A DNA stretch of 64,000 nucleotides from Mermis nigrescens (Eukaryota > Nematoda > Enoplea > Mermithida > Mermithidae), in assembly GCA_036768485.1 (NCBI GenBank), contig JAVLUZ010000513.1:1513413-1577412 (forward strand), read 5' to 3'. Below, piece after piece: positions 33,576 to 46,383 of this stretch (positions are counted from its first letter, which is position 1; every line of letters starts with the position of its first letter). Below the pieces are notes generated by a model. The model was not told the DNA's origin. It did no database searches and was given only the letters and a program-made list of their open reading frames with translations. The position numbers were made by a program, and so were the translations under genes.

Positions 33576-35200
33576 AAATTCGGATCACGAGCCGAATTTT
33601 GAGAATTGGAATGAAAATTATTGAAATATGAGAAAAAATTATTTGGGGATCCAACAAATGGAAAATTTAATTAATTTTATTGAAATTTTAAGGTTGGGCC
33701 CTCTGTGGAAAGGAGAAAATTTTGAATTGAAAAGTATGGCGGCTGAATCCATGACCGAGCCTCTATCAAGTAGTGCAGAGACCTGAAAAATAAATTTGAA
33801 TAAAAGAAGAATTTAAGTAGATTTTAGATAAAATTAAGATAAAATGAGGCCACATTTGATCTGAGCAAGTTCAGGAATCAACGAGTTTAAAATGACGAGA
33901 TTACGTAAAATTTAAAGACAAAAATTAAAGACGAGATTTAAAGGCACAAGGAATAACAAAACGCATGAACTAGTAGGTTTTTTAATAAGAACATTTTATG
34001 ACAAAACGCAGAATAAAATGACGTTGATCCAACAAACGGTATGCTGCTGGCCATTGGCACAAACGCAGAGTCCAAATATAGAGTAAAGCCAAACGTGGCT
34101 ACTGGCGGCGTTTGTGATCTGGTTTGTCGTCGGAAAGAGAAGCGAGACGACCAAATCGAGTGACGTGACGAGTTGCTAGAGTCCATATGGTGGCGTTGCA
34201 ATGGGCAATCCTCATCCAATAAATTGATGCGCGCGGTTGCATCCATTCCCGCGCAGGCTGCGATGTTTGTCTTAAGAAATGGCATCAGGCGATGGTGCTC
34301 CGAATCCATAATAAACTCGCGGCTGACTAGATGGAGTAACCAGATGGCGAAAATCCTTGAAATTTTGATCGTGGCGTGGTGGAGATGGAAAGCGCCCGAA
34401 ACTACGGTTTGCGCAAATGGGGAGCGTGATTGTTGCGGTTGTTGTTGACCCCAAAATTCGTTTGACCGGGACATTGAATGGCGTTTGTGCTGTGGCCGGT
34501 CGAGGCTGACGGCGGCCGTGGCGACCAACGCGTTGGTGATGGGTGACGCCCAACACCTTTGTGTTGACGCTGCGGCGACCGCTGCTGCAACAATTTGCGC
34601 TGCCACCGATGTTGATAACTGCCAACATTGTCAGTTGACCGCTTCAACCAACGCGTTGGTAATGAGCCATGCCCAAAACCTTCCCGCGCTGATGCTGCGG
34701 CGACCTTTGGCGCTGCACTGCTCGCACGCGGCGGGGTTGAACGCAGCCAATGCTGCTGCGGAGGACAAGTGGAGCTGCCAGTGGGCCACGGCAATCTACG
34801 CATTGGAGATGAAGCTTGACCAAAACCTCTGCTAGATTGCTGCGGTGACCGCTGCTCCGGTGCTCACGCGGGGTCAACATTACCGGTTAACTGGGGCGGA
34901 TTCTGCCTGAGCTTGAGACAAAGAAGAGGGGTCCGGGTTCACTATCTGATGGCTTCAATAACGCCAATTGGCGATAGATCATCGCTTGCCTCTCAGCGTC
35001 GCTCCTTCCGTTTTTGGTTGGCTCGATAAGCTCGTTGAGTATGTTCGTATTTGTTCCAGACGTATCGGCTGGCCCTTAATAAAGGAATAGCTTTGTAATA
35101 GGATCTCAAGCGTTCCATGTACGCGGTCTGATCCTCATCTTATTTCAGAGGCCATGGCTAAAGAGCCTGGTTTACGCTCAACAGTAACGCGTGGCAATGG
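33576..35200 (-). other. 3' internal region of the retrotransposon, GC-rich tandem blocks
   Basis: AT-rich sequence next to the polypurine tract gives way at 34480-34870 to repeated blocks containing ACCAACGCGTTGGT and GACGCTGCGGCGACC, roughly 125 bp apart. Open frames on both strands here result from the GC-rich repetition. No protein family is recognised. Confidence 0.5.
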
Positions 35201-35238
35201 TGGCATCGGTTGAGTTTCGCGTTTGGCTTTCTCAATTA

Positions 35239-38100
35239 TCATTTGGGCCTGGCGCAAATTGATCTGAGCCTGTAAAGAAAGATCTGTAACGTTTTGTTGT
35301 TTCTTCGCTTAGGGGCCACTAGGGCCCTGCGAATCAGCAGCTCGTTTCTGCGATTGTCGTCTCTGCTGGTTTTGACAAATATTGTCCAATTCGTCAGGCA
35401 GTTTTTGCTGAAGATAATGCAACGAGTGTTGGCAATTTGTGGCGACCAAATTGGGCAGGCACCATTAAGTCTGGATCCGTGGCTTTGCGAATTAGCTGAA
35501 TGTCGCGATGCAGCACAACCGGATCCTCGATTTCTTCCCGCTAATTCAGGAAATTCCACAAACGCTTCCCTCGGAAATTGAGTTAAGTTGGGCCAAAGAG
35601 CGCGGCACGAAGCATCCCGCCCGAATTTGTTCACACATTCGCCAAGCAATTCCAGGGTCGCCATACAACGTCGCGAAGATGAAGAAACGTTGATCCATAT
35701 AGCATAACAGTGATGTAAGCTTGCAGCACGTGCGCAGTAGCAAACACCGGTTTGCGGCTGAAAGTGGTTTCGTATTCTCTCTCGAATTCACAAAACGCTT
35801 CGAAAATATCAACCATTTGTTGCATCGTCAAACACAACGGCACCGTATGATTAGGCTGAGGCTGGATACGATGCGGAAAAAAATTCCAGGCTGAATTGTG
35901 TAATTCAAATGTTCATTTGTGGCGGCGTTGGCTGGAATGGATGATTTGCGACGTACTGAATGTTTACTTCGTAGACCATGTAGCTGGTTGTGATGAACAT
36001 GCGGTTTCGCGTGAACAACGGAGTCTGGATAGAACTGGCGATGAAAGACAGAAGGCTGCGTAATAAAACCTTGGTGCAACCTGATTCCTAAAGCCTTCAT
36101 TTGGATCCACGTCCATAGGTAACCGTAGCAAAATGACTGGCCTATCCGGCGGATAGGAAATTTGACAATATTGCAAATAACGTGCGTACATTGCGTTGTA
36201 GCACAGCTGAATATCGTTACGTAGGCCTGTGTACAATTCCAAACCTGCTTCTTGTCCAAGCCAATCGCAAAATTGAGAAAATTATGGATAGACAAGCAAG
36301 GTTGACTTGTTTCTTGCAACTCTTGCCATGGTTTCCTGAAAATAATTTGCATAGGCGGTTGTTCGCTGTTGTTCTTCGGTATCCTGGACCTGCATTGGCT
36401 GCTCATCCGGAATTTGAACAACTGGTTCCATCGGTTTGGGCTGCAAAATTCGAGGAATACGCGTCGACAGCAATGGCTTGGCGGCAAAAGGCAACGTCAT
36501 CGAAGCCATGATATTTTGGATATCCGTAAATGCCGTGTAAGTAGGCGGAGGAGGAGCCATGAAGCTGGGACAGCTTGTAGGGGCTCAAAACGCAACTTTC
36601 GAGTGCGTGCCAGTTGAAAACAAAGGCAAATTTTGACATCCAGGGGCCGATCCAGCGGAGCGCTGGTTGCGGCCACAACTGGCACCCTATCTAAAACATT
36701 TGTGTCCTTTGGTCCAGGCACATTACGCGATGTGGATGGCAGATTGGCAATGATATCGTCGAAAACTTGTTGCTGCGTCGGTGATGGTGGATGCTGTGTG
36801 GGAGGCAGCCGATGGCGGTCTACCCTGGTCATCTAACTCGTAGCCATCTAAAATAATCATTGTCGGATCCTCGCTGTCCGGAATCAGCTGCCGTTGATCT
36901 GCAAAATTGTCGTCGTATGGCTTTTTGCCTTTGGGACATATTAGGCGGCAATTTAGACAACTTGATGTACAATGGCTCTGGCGGCTGCGCTGCCTGAACA
37001 GAACGTTCATCACCCTCAAAAGTGAAACCTGGCGGAATACAACAGGAGAAATTTGACTCATGTTCGGCGAATACGTGTTGATGAGAATGTATACATCGAG
37101 TGAGAAAATCGGGTCTAAAACGAGATACCGTAACATAGGACCCGTCAAAGGCATGTTCTATGCCTGGCCAATCCACGTAACTGCCAAAGAATCCGGCTGC
37201 ATATCAAAGAAGAAGGCTGCCAACGTTTTTAGGCGATGATTTCCGGCATCAATACATTTTCAGCTCCATGAAAAAGTGGCTCATCACCAGCGTATCTAAA
37301 ATATTAGCCCTGAAAACAGAACCTTGATGGAGGAAACCTATCATGATTTTGTAAATAAGCCACTACATCTGCGCAATGTGGGCCGTAAACGTGGAAATAG
37401 GCAATTTTATTGTTGCTGGGGGTCGTGGCAAGCTAGAAAGACGTCCCGCAGAGGTGTCTCAAGCAATTCCGCCAACCCAAACGGGGGCTGTGGAAACCTA
37501 GCCAAATTCCAGACAAAAGTGTGGCCACGAACATTGGCGATCTGAATGTATCGAATGAAAGGACCGTTGCCTGCATGTAGTTGGGATCCAGCTGCTGCCA
37601 ATATCGTTCCCAGATGCGGTAGGGCATGAACAAACGGTCGTTAACATGCTCGGAATCAGAAGCCAAAGAAGTACTGGCTGTTAAGACAGTTTGACGACCT
37701 GAAAAGTGTACATATCGCGTTATAAGATTGTTCGTGCGTTTTGATCATTACGGTACGTCAAATGTCATTGGCAGGCACGTAGGGTGCTGACAATGGGATA
37801 CAGTCCATCGTTGCCTTGCCAGCCACCACTTACGTTGGGCGTAAATGCGATTGTAGTGGTTTGGCGTCTCGTGGTGTGAAGGCTCGCGAAGATTTGGCGT
37901 TACGTGTTCGTCGTTTTTGAAATATAGCATCTGTAAGGGAACTACGTCAGCGCGATGCTGCTTTGCAGCAGCCGCAGCTTTGAGCGCTATGAGGAAATGG
38001 GCGGCGCCATTGTCGCTCCCGAGGCTAAACGTCAGACAATCTTGGTCCACGATGTCCTCTTCTGTTGGGGCACGCTGCTCAGCCATGGCTCTGCAAAGGA
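35239..38100 (-). pseudogene. Unidentified third coding region of the retrotransposon (ORF3)
   Basis: Minus-strand open stretches follow each other with frame changes: near 38100-37748 (starts MAEQRAPTEEDIVDQDCLTF), 37666-37407, 37176-36829 (DNDYF near the end), 36560-36282 and 36242-35630 (YPPDRPVILLRLP). They share the orientation and codon texture of the upstream pol. I see no signal peptide, fusion segment, clear transmembrane anchor or cysteine pattern of an envelope protein, so I make no functional call. Its place after integrase is where some Ty3/gypsy elements carry an additional ORF. Confidence 0.5.
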
Positions 38101-38359
38101 CAACATTAGTTAAGGGCACGGCATGTGCCGATTTAGCACCAAATAACAAACGAACAGGCGCACACTCCCTCATATTCCTACATGCACGCTAATTCCTCAA
38201 AACTTATAACTACCGCCGGACACAGTGGTTGGTGCGGTAACTTAACTAAAACAAAATCACCAGGTACATATGCGTACTTTCGGTGATGAGATCGGAATAG
38301 AACAGCTTTGGGGCAGGTAAGAGGCGATTACGGTGCACTACATGTTCGATTAAAAGATT

Positions 38360-39850
38360 AATGCAAATAGATGATGCGAGCCGTTTCAGGTGTTGGCAAT
38401 GATTTGATACGATACGGACCTAATTGTTTAGGTGAAAGTTTTCCCATTTCGGGCTGAATCACTGCTTTTATTATTGGGATATACAATGTCATCGACTGCA
38501 AATTTACTTTCATGCGCTGATTTATCATACTGCTTTTTCTGATGGTTACGCGCTTTGGCAAGATTTTTGCTAGCAATATCGTGCAAATTAAGAAGTGTGA
38601 GTTTTTAAATCAGCAAGGTATTTTCAGTGACATTAGGCAAATTAGGATTTAGCGTGAGATCACTTAATAGCTGTATATCGAGTGGAAAGGAAGGTTCACC
38701 CACACCTGGGCGTGGGGGGGGGGGGTTTGGGGGGTATGCACCCCCAGAAACAAAATACCCCCCCCCAGAAATCAAAATACCTCCCCCCAGAATTCAATTT
38801 TTGAAAATTTTTTTCGCTTTTTTCGCAATTTTTTGATGCCAATGGATAGTGCTTGATGAGAAATGTCGAAAAATGGTGTTTTTATCACCATACCACCATT
38901 TTAAGGCCATTTTTTGACCTTCAAAAAAATCTTGCACCCCCCCCCAGAAATTTCTTGCTGCCCACGTATGTTCACGACCGTACAGCATTTCGAATGAAGC
39001 GAAATATTCATTGATGACTGCGGCGTTGCGCGATACGCAAATAAAGCAAAAGGCAAGAATTGTTCCCAGTTGTATTGATTCCTTACGCTTAATTTGGAAA
39101 GTCCATCGATGAGTGTTCGATTATATTGTTCTACTAACCCATCACACTGCGGATGATATGGTGTTGTGAAAACTTTTTGGACATTTAGTAATTTGCAAAC
39201 TTCGGAAATTAGAGCTGATGTGAAATTTGAGCCTTGATCAGTCAGAAATCGCTTTGGAACGCCATGCTACAAAGGAATTACTTCGCGCAATAATAGATTT
39301 GCGATAGTGACTGCTTTTATATCAGACACTGCAAACGCTTCAACATACTTAGTAAAATAGTCCATGAAAACAACAATTTGATCATTCCCGGACGTCGAGC
39401 GTGGCATATGCAGACAATCACACGCGATTAACTCAAACGGTGCTGAAATTGCGTGGGCTGCAGAGGTATGGCGGTGGGATTATTCGCTACCTTACGCTGC
39501 AAACCGTCACAGTTCTTACACCATGCAAGCACATCATTCTCCATTCTAGGCCACCAGTAACGGAGCTGAATGGCAGGTAAAATTTTTCCGCGCAGAGAAA
39601 TGGGCTCCAAAAAATGGAATCGTGAAATTCAGTTAAGATGAAGCTACGCAGGGATTTTGGAATGACAAGCTGATGAATAGTATTAGCTGCGCGCTTAGGC
39701 TGAAATCTGCGATATAGGATTTTATTAAGCAAAAATTTGTCGCAATATTTTCGTGTTGTTAGGTCATTGAGTGATTCGCGAATTTTGCTTAATTCTTTGT
39801 CTTGACGTTGTTCGGCAAGGAGTTTTGCAGGCGACAAAATTTCTGCTCTT
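38360..39850 (-). pseudogene. Integrase region (DDE core and zinc-binding domain), disrupted
   Basis: Integrase joins the cDNA to the host chromosome. In minus-strand order: a zinc-binding segment (RYWWPRMENDVLAWCKNCDG near 39550), then a catalytic core with the first aspartate in LIACDCLHMP, VVFMDYFTKYVEAF, the second in LTDQGSNFTS and the glutamate in DGLVEQYNRTL, consistent with D,D-35-E. An in-frame TAG sits between the first and second catalytic aspartates (about 39266). The C-terminal part is interrupted by the MITE at 38701-38970 and resumes with GEPSFPLDIQLLSDL. Confidence 0.9.
38701..38970 (-). mobile_element. hAT-like MITE, family R1, nested in integrase
   Basis: On the plus strand it begins CACACCTGGGCGTGGGG and ends TGCTGCCCACGTATG. 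The host motif GTTCAC occurs on both sides, a probable partial target duplication. The integrase frame continues on both sides of it, so it landed after the retrotransposon. Confidence 0.92.
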
Positions 39851-40129
39851 TCAGCTTCGGATAAGGTGATTCGTTCATAAAAAACTGGCGGATGATCTTT
39901 CTGTGCAGCTTGCTGTTTGGCGCGATGGTTGGTTGTCTTATATCAGGTGGTTTGTTGTCGTTGTCAGACTCAGACGCTTCAGATTCAAGGTTAGCAATGT
40001 TAGCAACAAGTTCACGTTCGAGTTTATAACGTTGTTCGTCGCAGCATGAATCACAGTACTTAGGATGACGCGATAATAAATCCATGGCGCAGTTATACAC
40101 GCCTGGTACATATACAACCTCATGCCTTG

Positions 40130-41890
40130 TAATTTAGACCCCATTGTCTTAGACGACTCGAAGGATCTTTTACATTTACAGGCAAAGTAAGCGCTTGATG
40201 ATCTGTTTCTACGATGAATTTTGCCATAAAGATAATGCCTGCATGCTTAATTGCCCAGACAACCGCTAAAGCCTCCTTCTCAGAAGTGGCATAGTTGCAT
40301 TCGGCCGAGTTTAAAACACGGCTAGCATAACCAAGGATGAAACGATTTTTAGGCGGAAGATGTTTCTGCGTAGAATGGCGCCTAAGCGGCGTAATTGCTT
40401 GCGTCGCTTGTCAGGATGAAGATTGATGATCATTATCGAACTTGGGCAACTGCAAAATCGGTGGTGAAGTGAAGGCATCTTTTAACATTTGAAAAGCTTT
40501 TTTGATGTTCTTCAGTCCAAAGAAATTCCGTGTCTTTCCTTAATAAACGAAAAGAGGTTTTCGCGATTTTTCGCGAGATCTTTCACAAATTTTTTGAACC
40601 ATTGTACAAGACCAAGAAATTTCTGCAAAGCTTTCACCGTTTTTGGAACTGGAAAATTGATCAAATCTGCAATTTTAGTTAAGTCAGGAGCAATACCTAG
40701 CAAACTTTATGCGATGGCCCAAAAATTGGACTCCTGCATGAGCTAGATGACATTTTTCTGGTTTAACCCTTAAGTTTTTGTAGTGCGCGAAAAACATCTT
40801 CTAGATCTTTAAGATGCTCTGAAAACGTGCGCGAAAACACAATTATATCGTCGATATATACGAGGCAGGTTTTCCAATCTAAATAGCGAGAACGAGCTCC
40901 ATAAGGCGCTGAAAATTGGCAGGGGCATTTTTTAAACCGAAAGGTAACACTTCGAATTCGTAGTGACCTACAGGACAGATGAAAACAGTTTTCACGCGAT
41001 TTTTAATCAAGGGGGATCTGCCAATACCCAGATTTTAAGTCTAGCGTACTAAAGTAAGCTGCAGACCCTAGGGCATCGAAATAATCGTCAATTTGAGGAG
41101 GGGATAAATTTGAGTGTTTGTCACATCATTTAATCGGCGATAAATCACAACTGGGCGGAGGGAACCATCTTTTTTCCCAATTAAAAACAAAGGACTGGCC
41201 CAGGGGCTTGTTGTTGGCTATATGACTTTTTCCGCGATCATTTCATTAATTATTCTTTGCATGGCTTGTCTGCGAGCGTGTTCAACACGATAGGTTTTGC
41301 CTACAACAGGGGGGATTATCCCCTGTGTCAATATGATGCTTAATGAGCGGAGTGCGACCGAGTGGTTCGCCTTTCAAAGCGAAAATCGAATTATATTTTG
41401 ACAAAGATCCGCGAATTTGCTGTTGTTCCTTAGAATTAGCGATGCAGCCCTGTAAAGCCTTATTTATTGAAGAAAAAGTTCAGTGAGCGATCGTCTGAAA
41501 CAGAAACATGAGATACGACATCTTATCCAGACATTAGCGATCCAATTAGCTCTCCAGTGTCTACTTGGACAGGCGATTTCGAGATGTTACATAATCGCAG
41601 ATGAAAAACTGAAACTGAAGTGTCGACGATTGCAGGGGCGACACAAAGTGAGCTTTGTGAATTAAATCTGGATCGGGCTCAAAAAGTGTGATATCTGCAT
41701 CATAGGAACTGTGACTTATATATGCAGGTGTTATTAATTCGTGACACGGCAAAATTGTGATTGGCTCTGAAATTGAAACATGCATGCAGATAGGACATGC
41801 GATTTTAGCATTTTGGATTGGTGCGATACTGCAATTTTTCGCTTGGTGATAAGAGATTTAATTTTATACCATTTATGAACGCGCAATCTT
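40130..41890 (-). pseudogene. Reverse transcriptase and RNase H, frameshifted
   Basis: Minus-strand order: [15 protein letters not shown] (about 41070-41020), then in another frame [20 protein letters not shown] (about 40980-40920), the catalytic YIDDIIVFSR (about 40860), the connection stretch KTVKALQKFLGLVQWFKKFV (about 40640-40580), and RNase H with SRVLNSAECNYATSEKEALA and FIVETDHQALTL (about 40330-40190). A stop follows WQIPLD and frames change between blocks. These motifs are the standard signature of Ty3/gypsy polymerase. Confidence 0.93.
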
Positions 41891-41899
41891 CGATGGGAT

Positions 41900-42318
41900 T
41901 TACCCAGAGTAATGCGGAACAGCAAAAATCAAACCGAGAAGCATGTCTTCTGGCAATTTATCGATAATAGACACTAACATAGGTATAGAATGATCTGCGA
42001 TAGTTATAGTCATATTAAAATTAAAGCGAACAACTACTGTTGTGTCACCTACACCATGCATGACTTTAGACGTTTGTTTCAGGAGGTAACCTGAAACCAA
42101 GTCTTAAAAATCACTGCAGTAGTCATCATTGTGACTGAGCCAGTATCAATTAGTGCCGGGATTTTGACACCATGAATTTCAGCCAATTTAAGGTGAGGGA
42201 TGACGCCATTTTCATAAACTGCTAATCTTCGCTGCAATCTATCATATTCCTCCAAAAATGCTTGAGATGCAAAATTTTCTTCCCGCTTAATTACTTCAGA
42301 TTGATGAGAAGTAACCAT
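41900..42318 (-). pseudogene. Retropepsin-like aspartic protease
   Basis: The minus-strand frame contains ALIDTGSVTMM (catalytic D-T-G) and, after a frame change, EDMLLGLIF, the usual C-terminal flap-to-helix motif of retroviral-type proteases. It lies between the zinc knuckle and reverse transcriptase, as expected. It would process the polyprotein. Confidence 0.88.
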
Positions 42319-42329
42319 GTTTGCGTTTT

Positions 42330-44885
42330 CTTAGGCGAGTAAGGGCGGTTGCGGCGGGGGATAATCTCGAGCGGGCTGGTAATCCACTACATGTGTGACG
42401 TTAGGGGGATAATTTCGCGGCGCAGAAGCAATAATTAGAATTATAATACGTGTTACGCTGTTCTGGCGGATGAGTCACATAAGGATTATTTTGGCGATAG
42501 TCATAAGATTGCATGCGATTATCATAAAGGCTGATTCTGATAGTTTTGGTGATAATTTGGCGTGGTCGTTATAGCTTTGCCCTAAAAATTGGACGCGAGC
42601 ATCTAAGAATCAAAACGTGCATCAGAACTTTGCGAAATAGGTTGACAATTTTGGCTTTGATCGCGATATCTCGGCTTAGACTGAGGCCGATTATTATAAT
42701 TTGAGCGGAATTGACGATGGCCGATTACGATTATTCCAAGAGCGACTGACTACGTTGTACGTGGTGGGCTCGAATTTTGCTTGCTGTGCATTTTCGTCGA
42801 ATTTGCGCTGCGCTATCTTTTTGAAACATTCTTCTTCAACATGACCCGTGCGCTTACAGAAATTGCAAAATTTTCAGCGCTGTAGATTGCTCATTTTTGG
42901 GGCGGCTTTTGATCAGAAGCGTCTTGTGCATGAACAATCATGATTGGCATTATTAGAAAAGCGAACAGATTCCTTAGGGATTGCACCAATCAGTAGGATT
43001 GGCGATGGTCGAAACATAAGGCGTTGGCGCTTTTTTCGCTACAAATTGGCAAGCTGCATACTCTGCGCATTTAGCATTATGCAAAAATTCATGTAGCTTT
43101 CCGGCTTCAGGCTCAGCGTAGATAAGCTGCAGTTGAAATTTCAGGTAGCATACCGCGCTTTAATTGATATTAAATACATTTTGTTGAATTTCTCAGAGTC
43201 AGTTTCAATATGAGGTCTAGCGCGCCTTAATTGTTTGTGAAGCGCGAGATAGTAAGCTTGGACAGACTCATTGGGCTGTTGCTTCACGGTCAAGAAAGTG
43301 GTCATATAGCGTATCATGATTGAGTGGGCGAAATTCCGCTGATCATAAGCGTGTAGTCTTAGTATAAATTACGCACTTCTTGAGGTAACCTTCATATAAA
43401 TTTAACGCACAGTCGTCGAAAAATGATGAAACAAAATTCAGCTCTATCTTTTTTTGTCGATTTTATATATTTTGCCAATCTTTCAAATTTGCTGAAAAAT
43501 TTTCGAATATCAGTTTTTCACCCTGAAAAGATTTCCTAGCAGCGACTGCAATATGCATTTGCTGTATGAAAGGACCGCAATTAATGGCTTCCGCAACAGA
43601 TGATTTTTTCGCGAAGATGATGAAGAATCTGAATTATGGCCAGCGGCGGCGTGAACCCGCTGACGCCAAACTTTCACTGCTTGGTATGAGCGATGCAAAT
43701 CTTCCTGCTGCGAAGAGCTAGTGTCCTCATCTGAAAATGTGACGCGACGCTGACTGGCTGGCGCGACTATATTGTCCCTGATAGGCATGGATTCGTCGTT
43801 AGGATTTTGCTAAATTACTCTCGCTGAAAAATTATCGCTCCTTAGATGCGACGCGTGCTGCATGAGCTGGCGCTTTTCGCGTTAGGAGAAAAATAATGCA
43901 AAGGCGGCGGATTTAAAGAAGGATGTTGTGTATTATTTACAGCATTAGGCACAAATTCAGGTGCTAGCTGATTTAAAGGCCGCTGCAAAAATTCTGAAAA
44001 AGTAGTAGCGTTTTTTCAACATTTTGCTGATTAAACGCGTGCTGCGAAGGATGCGCAGAATTAGAAAAATTTTCCGCAAAAATAGGGTTTTGCACATGCT
44101 GCTCACACATATGTGACGATCTAAAATCAACAGGCGTACGATCACTCATAGGTAAAATAGGCACAGATGTCCTTTCGGACGCGAGTATAACCTTAGGCTT
44201 AGGATTATTAGTGGGAGGCTGAATGATAGGTGATGAATTATCAAACTTCGGTTCGTTATTTACCGTTTGTTCGACATGCCGTTTTGGTAACTCGATAGGT
44301 ACATGATTGATACATTTTCGTCATTATGTACTCGCAAAGACTGATTAGCCTCAGGGCGAGCAGAAAACGTAGCATTAAGCCGGTTATTAAATTCCTCAGC
44401 ATTTGGCGCATTTTCTTGCACATGCTGAAAATTCAATTTTTCCTGCTGAACCTGCATTTTCTGAATACTCTCAAGAATAGTCGAAAGAATTCGATCAGAA
44501 TTTGACGAATTAGGACGAGTTCATCCTCATTTTGTTTTTCAGATGCATTACTTTCCACATCAAAAGTTTGACCAGGTAAAACGGCTTCGTTTTCCGTCTG
44601 GTTATCGTCATCATTCGCGCGCAAGTTAAGATCATTATTAACGATCGTTGCATCAGCGTTTACTTCAATTTGTGTATCAGCAGAATTACCGGTTCCGGAA
44701 TGCACACTGCCGGTAGTAGACTCATTATCAGAAGGGATAGCAGAGTTATTATTTACCAAAGGGGGTAATGTAGTATTATCAGTCGCCGAAGAACTGGTTT
44801 GATCATTTTGTAATTGGCGCGCAGGACGGGCTTGTGGTGGCACCTTTTTAGCTGGAGGAATGCGTAGAATTTTCTTACCACCCAT
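42330..44885 (-). pseudogene. gag region with CCHC zinc knuckle
   Basis: The N-terminal frame starts at 44885 (MGGKKILRIPPAKKVPPQ), is basic and then acidic/asparagine-rich, and stays open to 44433. Further minus-strand pieces follow with frame changes (44457-44260, 44164-43957, 43788-43510). Near 42870-42830 the sequence FCNFCKRTGHVEEECFKK gives C-X2-C-X4-H-X4-C, a nucleocapsid zinc knuckle. Gag would package RNA into particles in the cytoplasm. Confidence 0.85.
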
Positions 44886-45409
44886 TATAAAAATGGAATG
44901 TTTGAAATATAAACGTTAGGTAAAGAAAATTTTTCTCCAAAAAGTCGGCTATCTTAAAATCTGAAAAAAATTTTCGAATTGGACCCCTCTAGGTATGGGT
45001 TTTCCAAAAACGTACCTCTGTATGCCAAGATAGCAACAAGTACAAGAGAGGCAGAGAGGCGAACAAAAATTTATGTACGTGGCGAAAAATATATTATTTA
45101 GTCGATTTGGGTATATAGAAAAAAATACCAACGACTTTGCCACAAGTACACAAAATTTTTCCACAAATGTAGAATTAACAGAAGTTGCTCTGAAGCCACA
45201 AAATTTTTTCCACAGCTGCTTAGATTAGCAACTTTGTTTGGAAGCTACAAAATTTTTTTCCAGTTGCCCAAATTAAATGCGTACTGCGTCACGCAAATAA
45301 TTTGATAAAAATAATACACATATTTAAATGGCCAAAAATAAATATTTTTAGGTAAAGAAAAATATTATGTATTAATTTAAATGATGACAGACACCGGATC
45401 GTTTGTCGC

Positions 45410-45432
45410 GAGCAACCTTAAGGAAACTCCAG
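45410..45432 (-). promoter_or_regulatory. Probable primer-binding site of the retrotransposon
   Basis: One base inside the 5' LTR the minus strand reads TGGAGTTTCCTTAAGG, starting with the TGG expected to pair with a tRNA CCA end. The tRNA was not identified, so this is positional evidence. Confidence 0.5.
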
Positions 45433-46379
45433 TGTAACTTAAGGCGGTTGTTACCTTGGAGTTGTCTTAGCGCGCGCAAACGAGTTTGCTGATTAAGTAC
45501 TTGAAGTATGTACGGATAACTAAACCGACAGCACGCCGCCGGGGAAGATATCCAACACACAACAACTACAAAGCAACGAACCCCAATAAGTACCTTCGGG
45601 GCTTACCTAAGAACCTATGCTACAACTAGCGCTGGTCAAGAAGCTGCAGTAAAAACATGCACTCTTCCAAAATGACCCTGAATACCTACTGCCTAAAATC
45701 TCCTGACGTAATTGGTCTGGTACTTATGGAGATTATGGGATGGAAGATGCCGACCGCAGATCCTAACCAGGAGTAATTAGATAACCCCGGTATTCGCCTA
45801 GGTCCTTGGACCTTTTTAGACCAAAAGAATAATTTTTCGCGAAAAGAATTGAAAAGGTTTCGCACCAGATTACCTATGAAACAACTTATAAATTCTGGTT
45901 CCGATAGCACTCAGTACTTAAATCACAACAACAAGAGCTCTTATCCGGGCTGTCATCTACTATAAAAATTATGTAATAATTTTTATAGATTTTTGGTTCG
46001 AAAGAGGAATTATGAATTTTACGAAATGATAAATAAAAAGGTTTACCCAACGAAATCCGGCAAGAAATAAAGTAGAGGCCGGCCTATTCCCAATTCCTAA
46101 CTGCCTGCGATATATTGCACCTCTAGGCAGTTAATTTTCATCTTTTTGCAAATTAAAACAATTTACAGGCAATGGCGCTGATACAGTCGGAAACGACACG
46201 CCAGAGTCCAACCAAAAGACACTGCGTGGTCGGAATGCCTCCGCATGTCGTACTATCGATGATCTGAAAACTATGGCTGGATCGCCAAAGTGGAAACAAA
46301 AGACCGGATGGTCGGAATTGGCGCACTAAGGTGCGCAAAGGCCGTACAAGTAACGGCACGTGTAGATACACTATCTACA
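45433..46379 (-). repeat. 5' LTR of the retrotransposon
   Basis: On the plus strand it runs from TGTAACTTAAGGCGG to ACTATCTACA, closely matching 32331-33559 but lacking about 280 bases (the site is near 46200). It would carry the promoter. The terminal TGTAGATA/TATCTACA inverted repeat is present at 46361-46379. Confidence 0.93.
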
Positions 46380-46383
46380 TATG

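Larger units (their letters stand above)
32331..46379 (-). mobile_element. Ty3/gypsy-type LTR retrotransposon, about 14 kb
   Basis: LTRs lie at 32331-33559 and 45433-46379, and the target TATG is duplicated exactly outside them (32327-32330 and 46380-46383). On the minus strand the order is gag with CCHC knuckle, protease, reverse transcriptase, RNase H, integrase, then about 3 kb of unidentified coding-like DNA. Protease-RT-RNase H-integrase order and 4-bp TSDs place it in Ty3/gypsy. Frameshifts and stops interrupt most domains, so it is probably inactive, though some breaks may be consensus errors. A MITE (38701-38970) is nested in it. Confidence 0.95.

Noticed and set aside
34173..34880. 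Several overlapping open frames on both strands
   Set aside because: They lie in GC-rich tandem blocks inside the retrotransposon; GC-rich repeats give long frames in many registers.
35239..38100. Envelope gene in the retrotransposon
   Set aside because: No signal peptide, cleavage site, fusion segment or membrane anchor could be seen, so the region is left unidentified.
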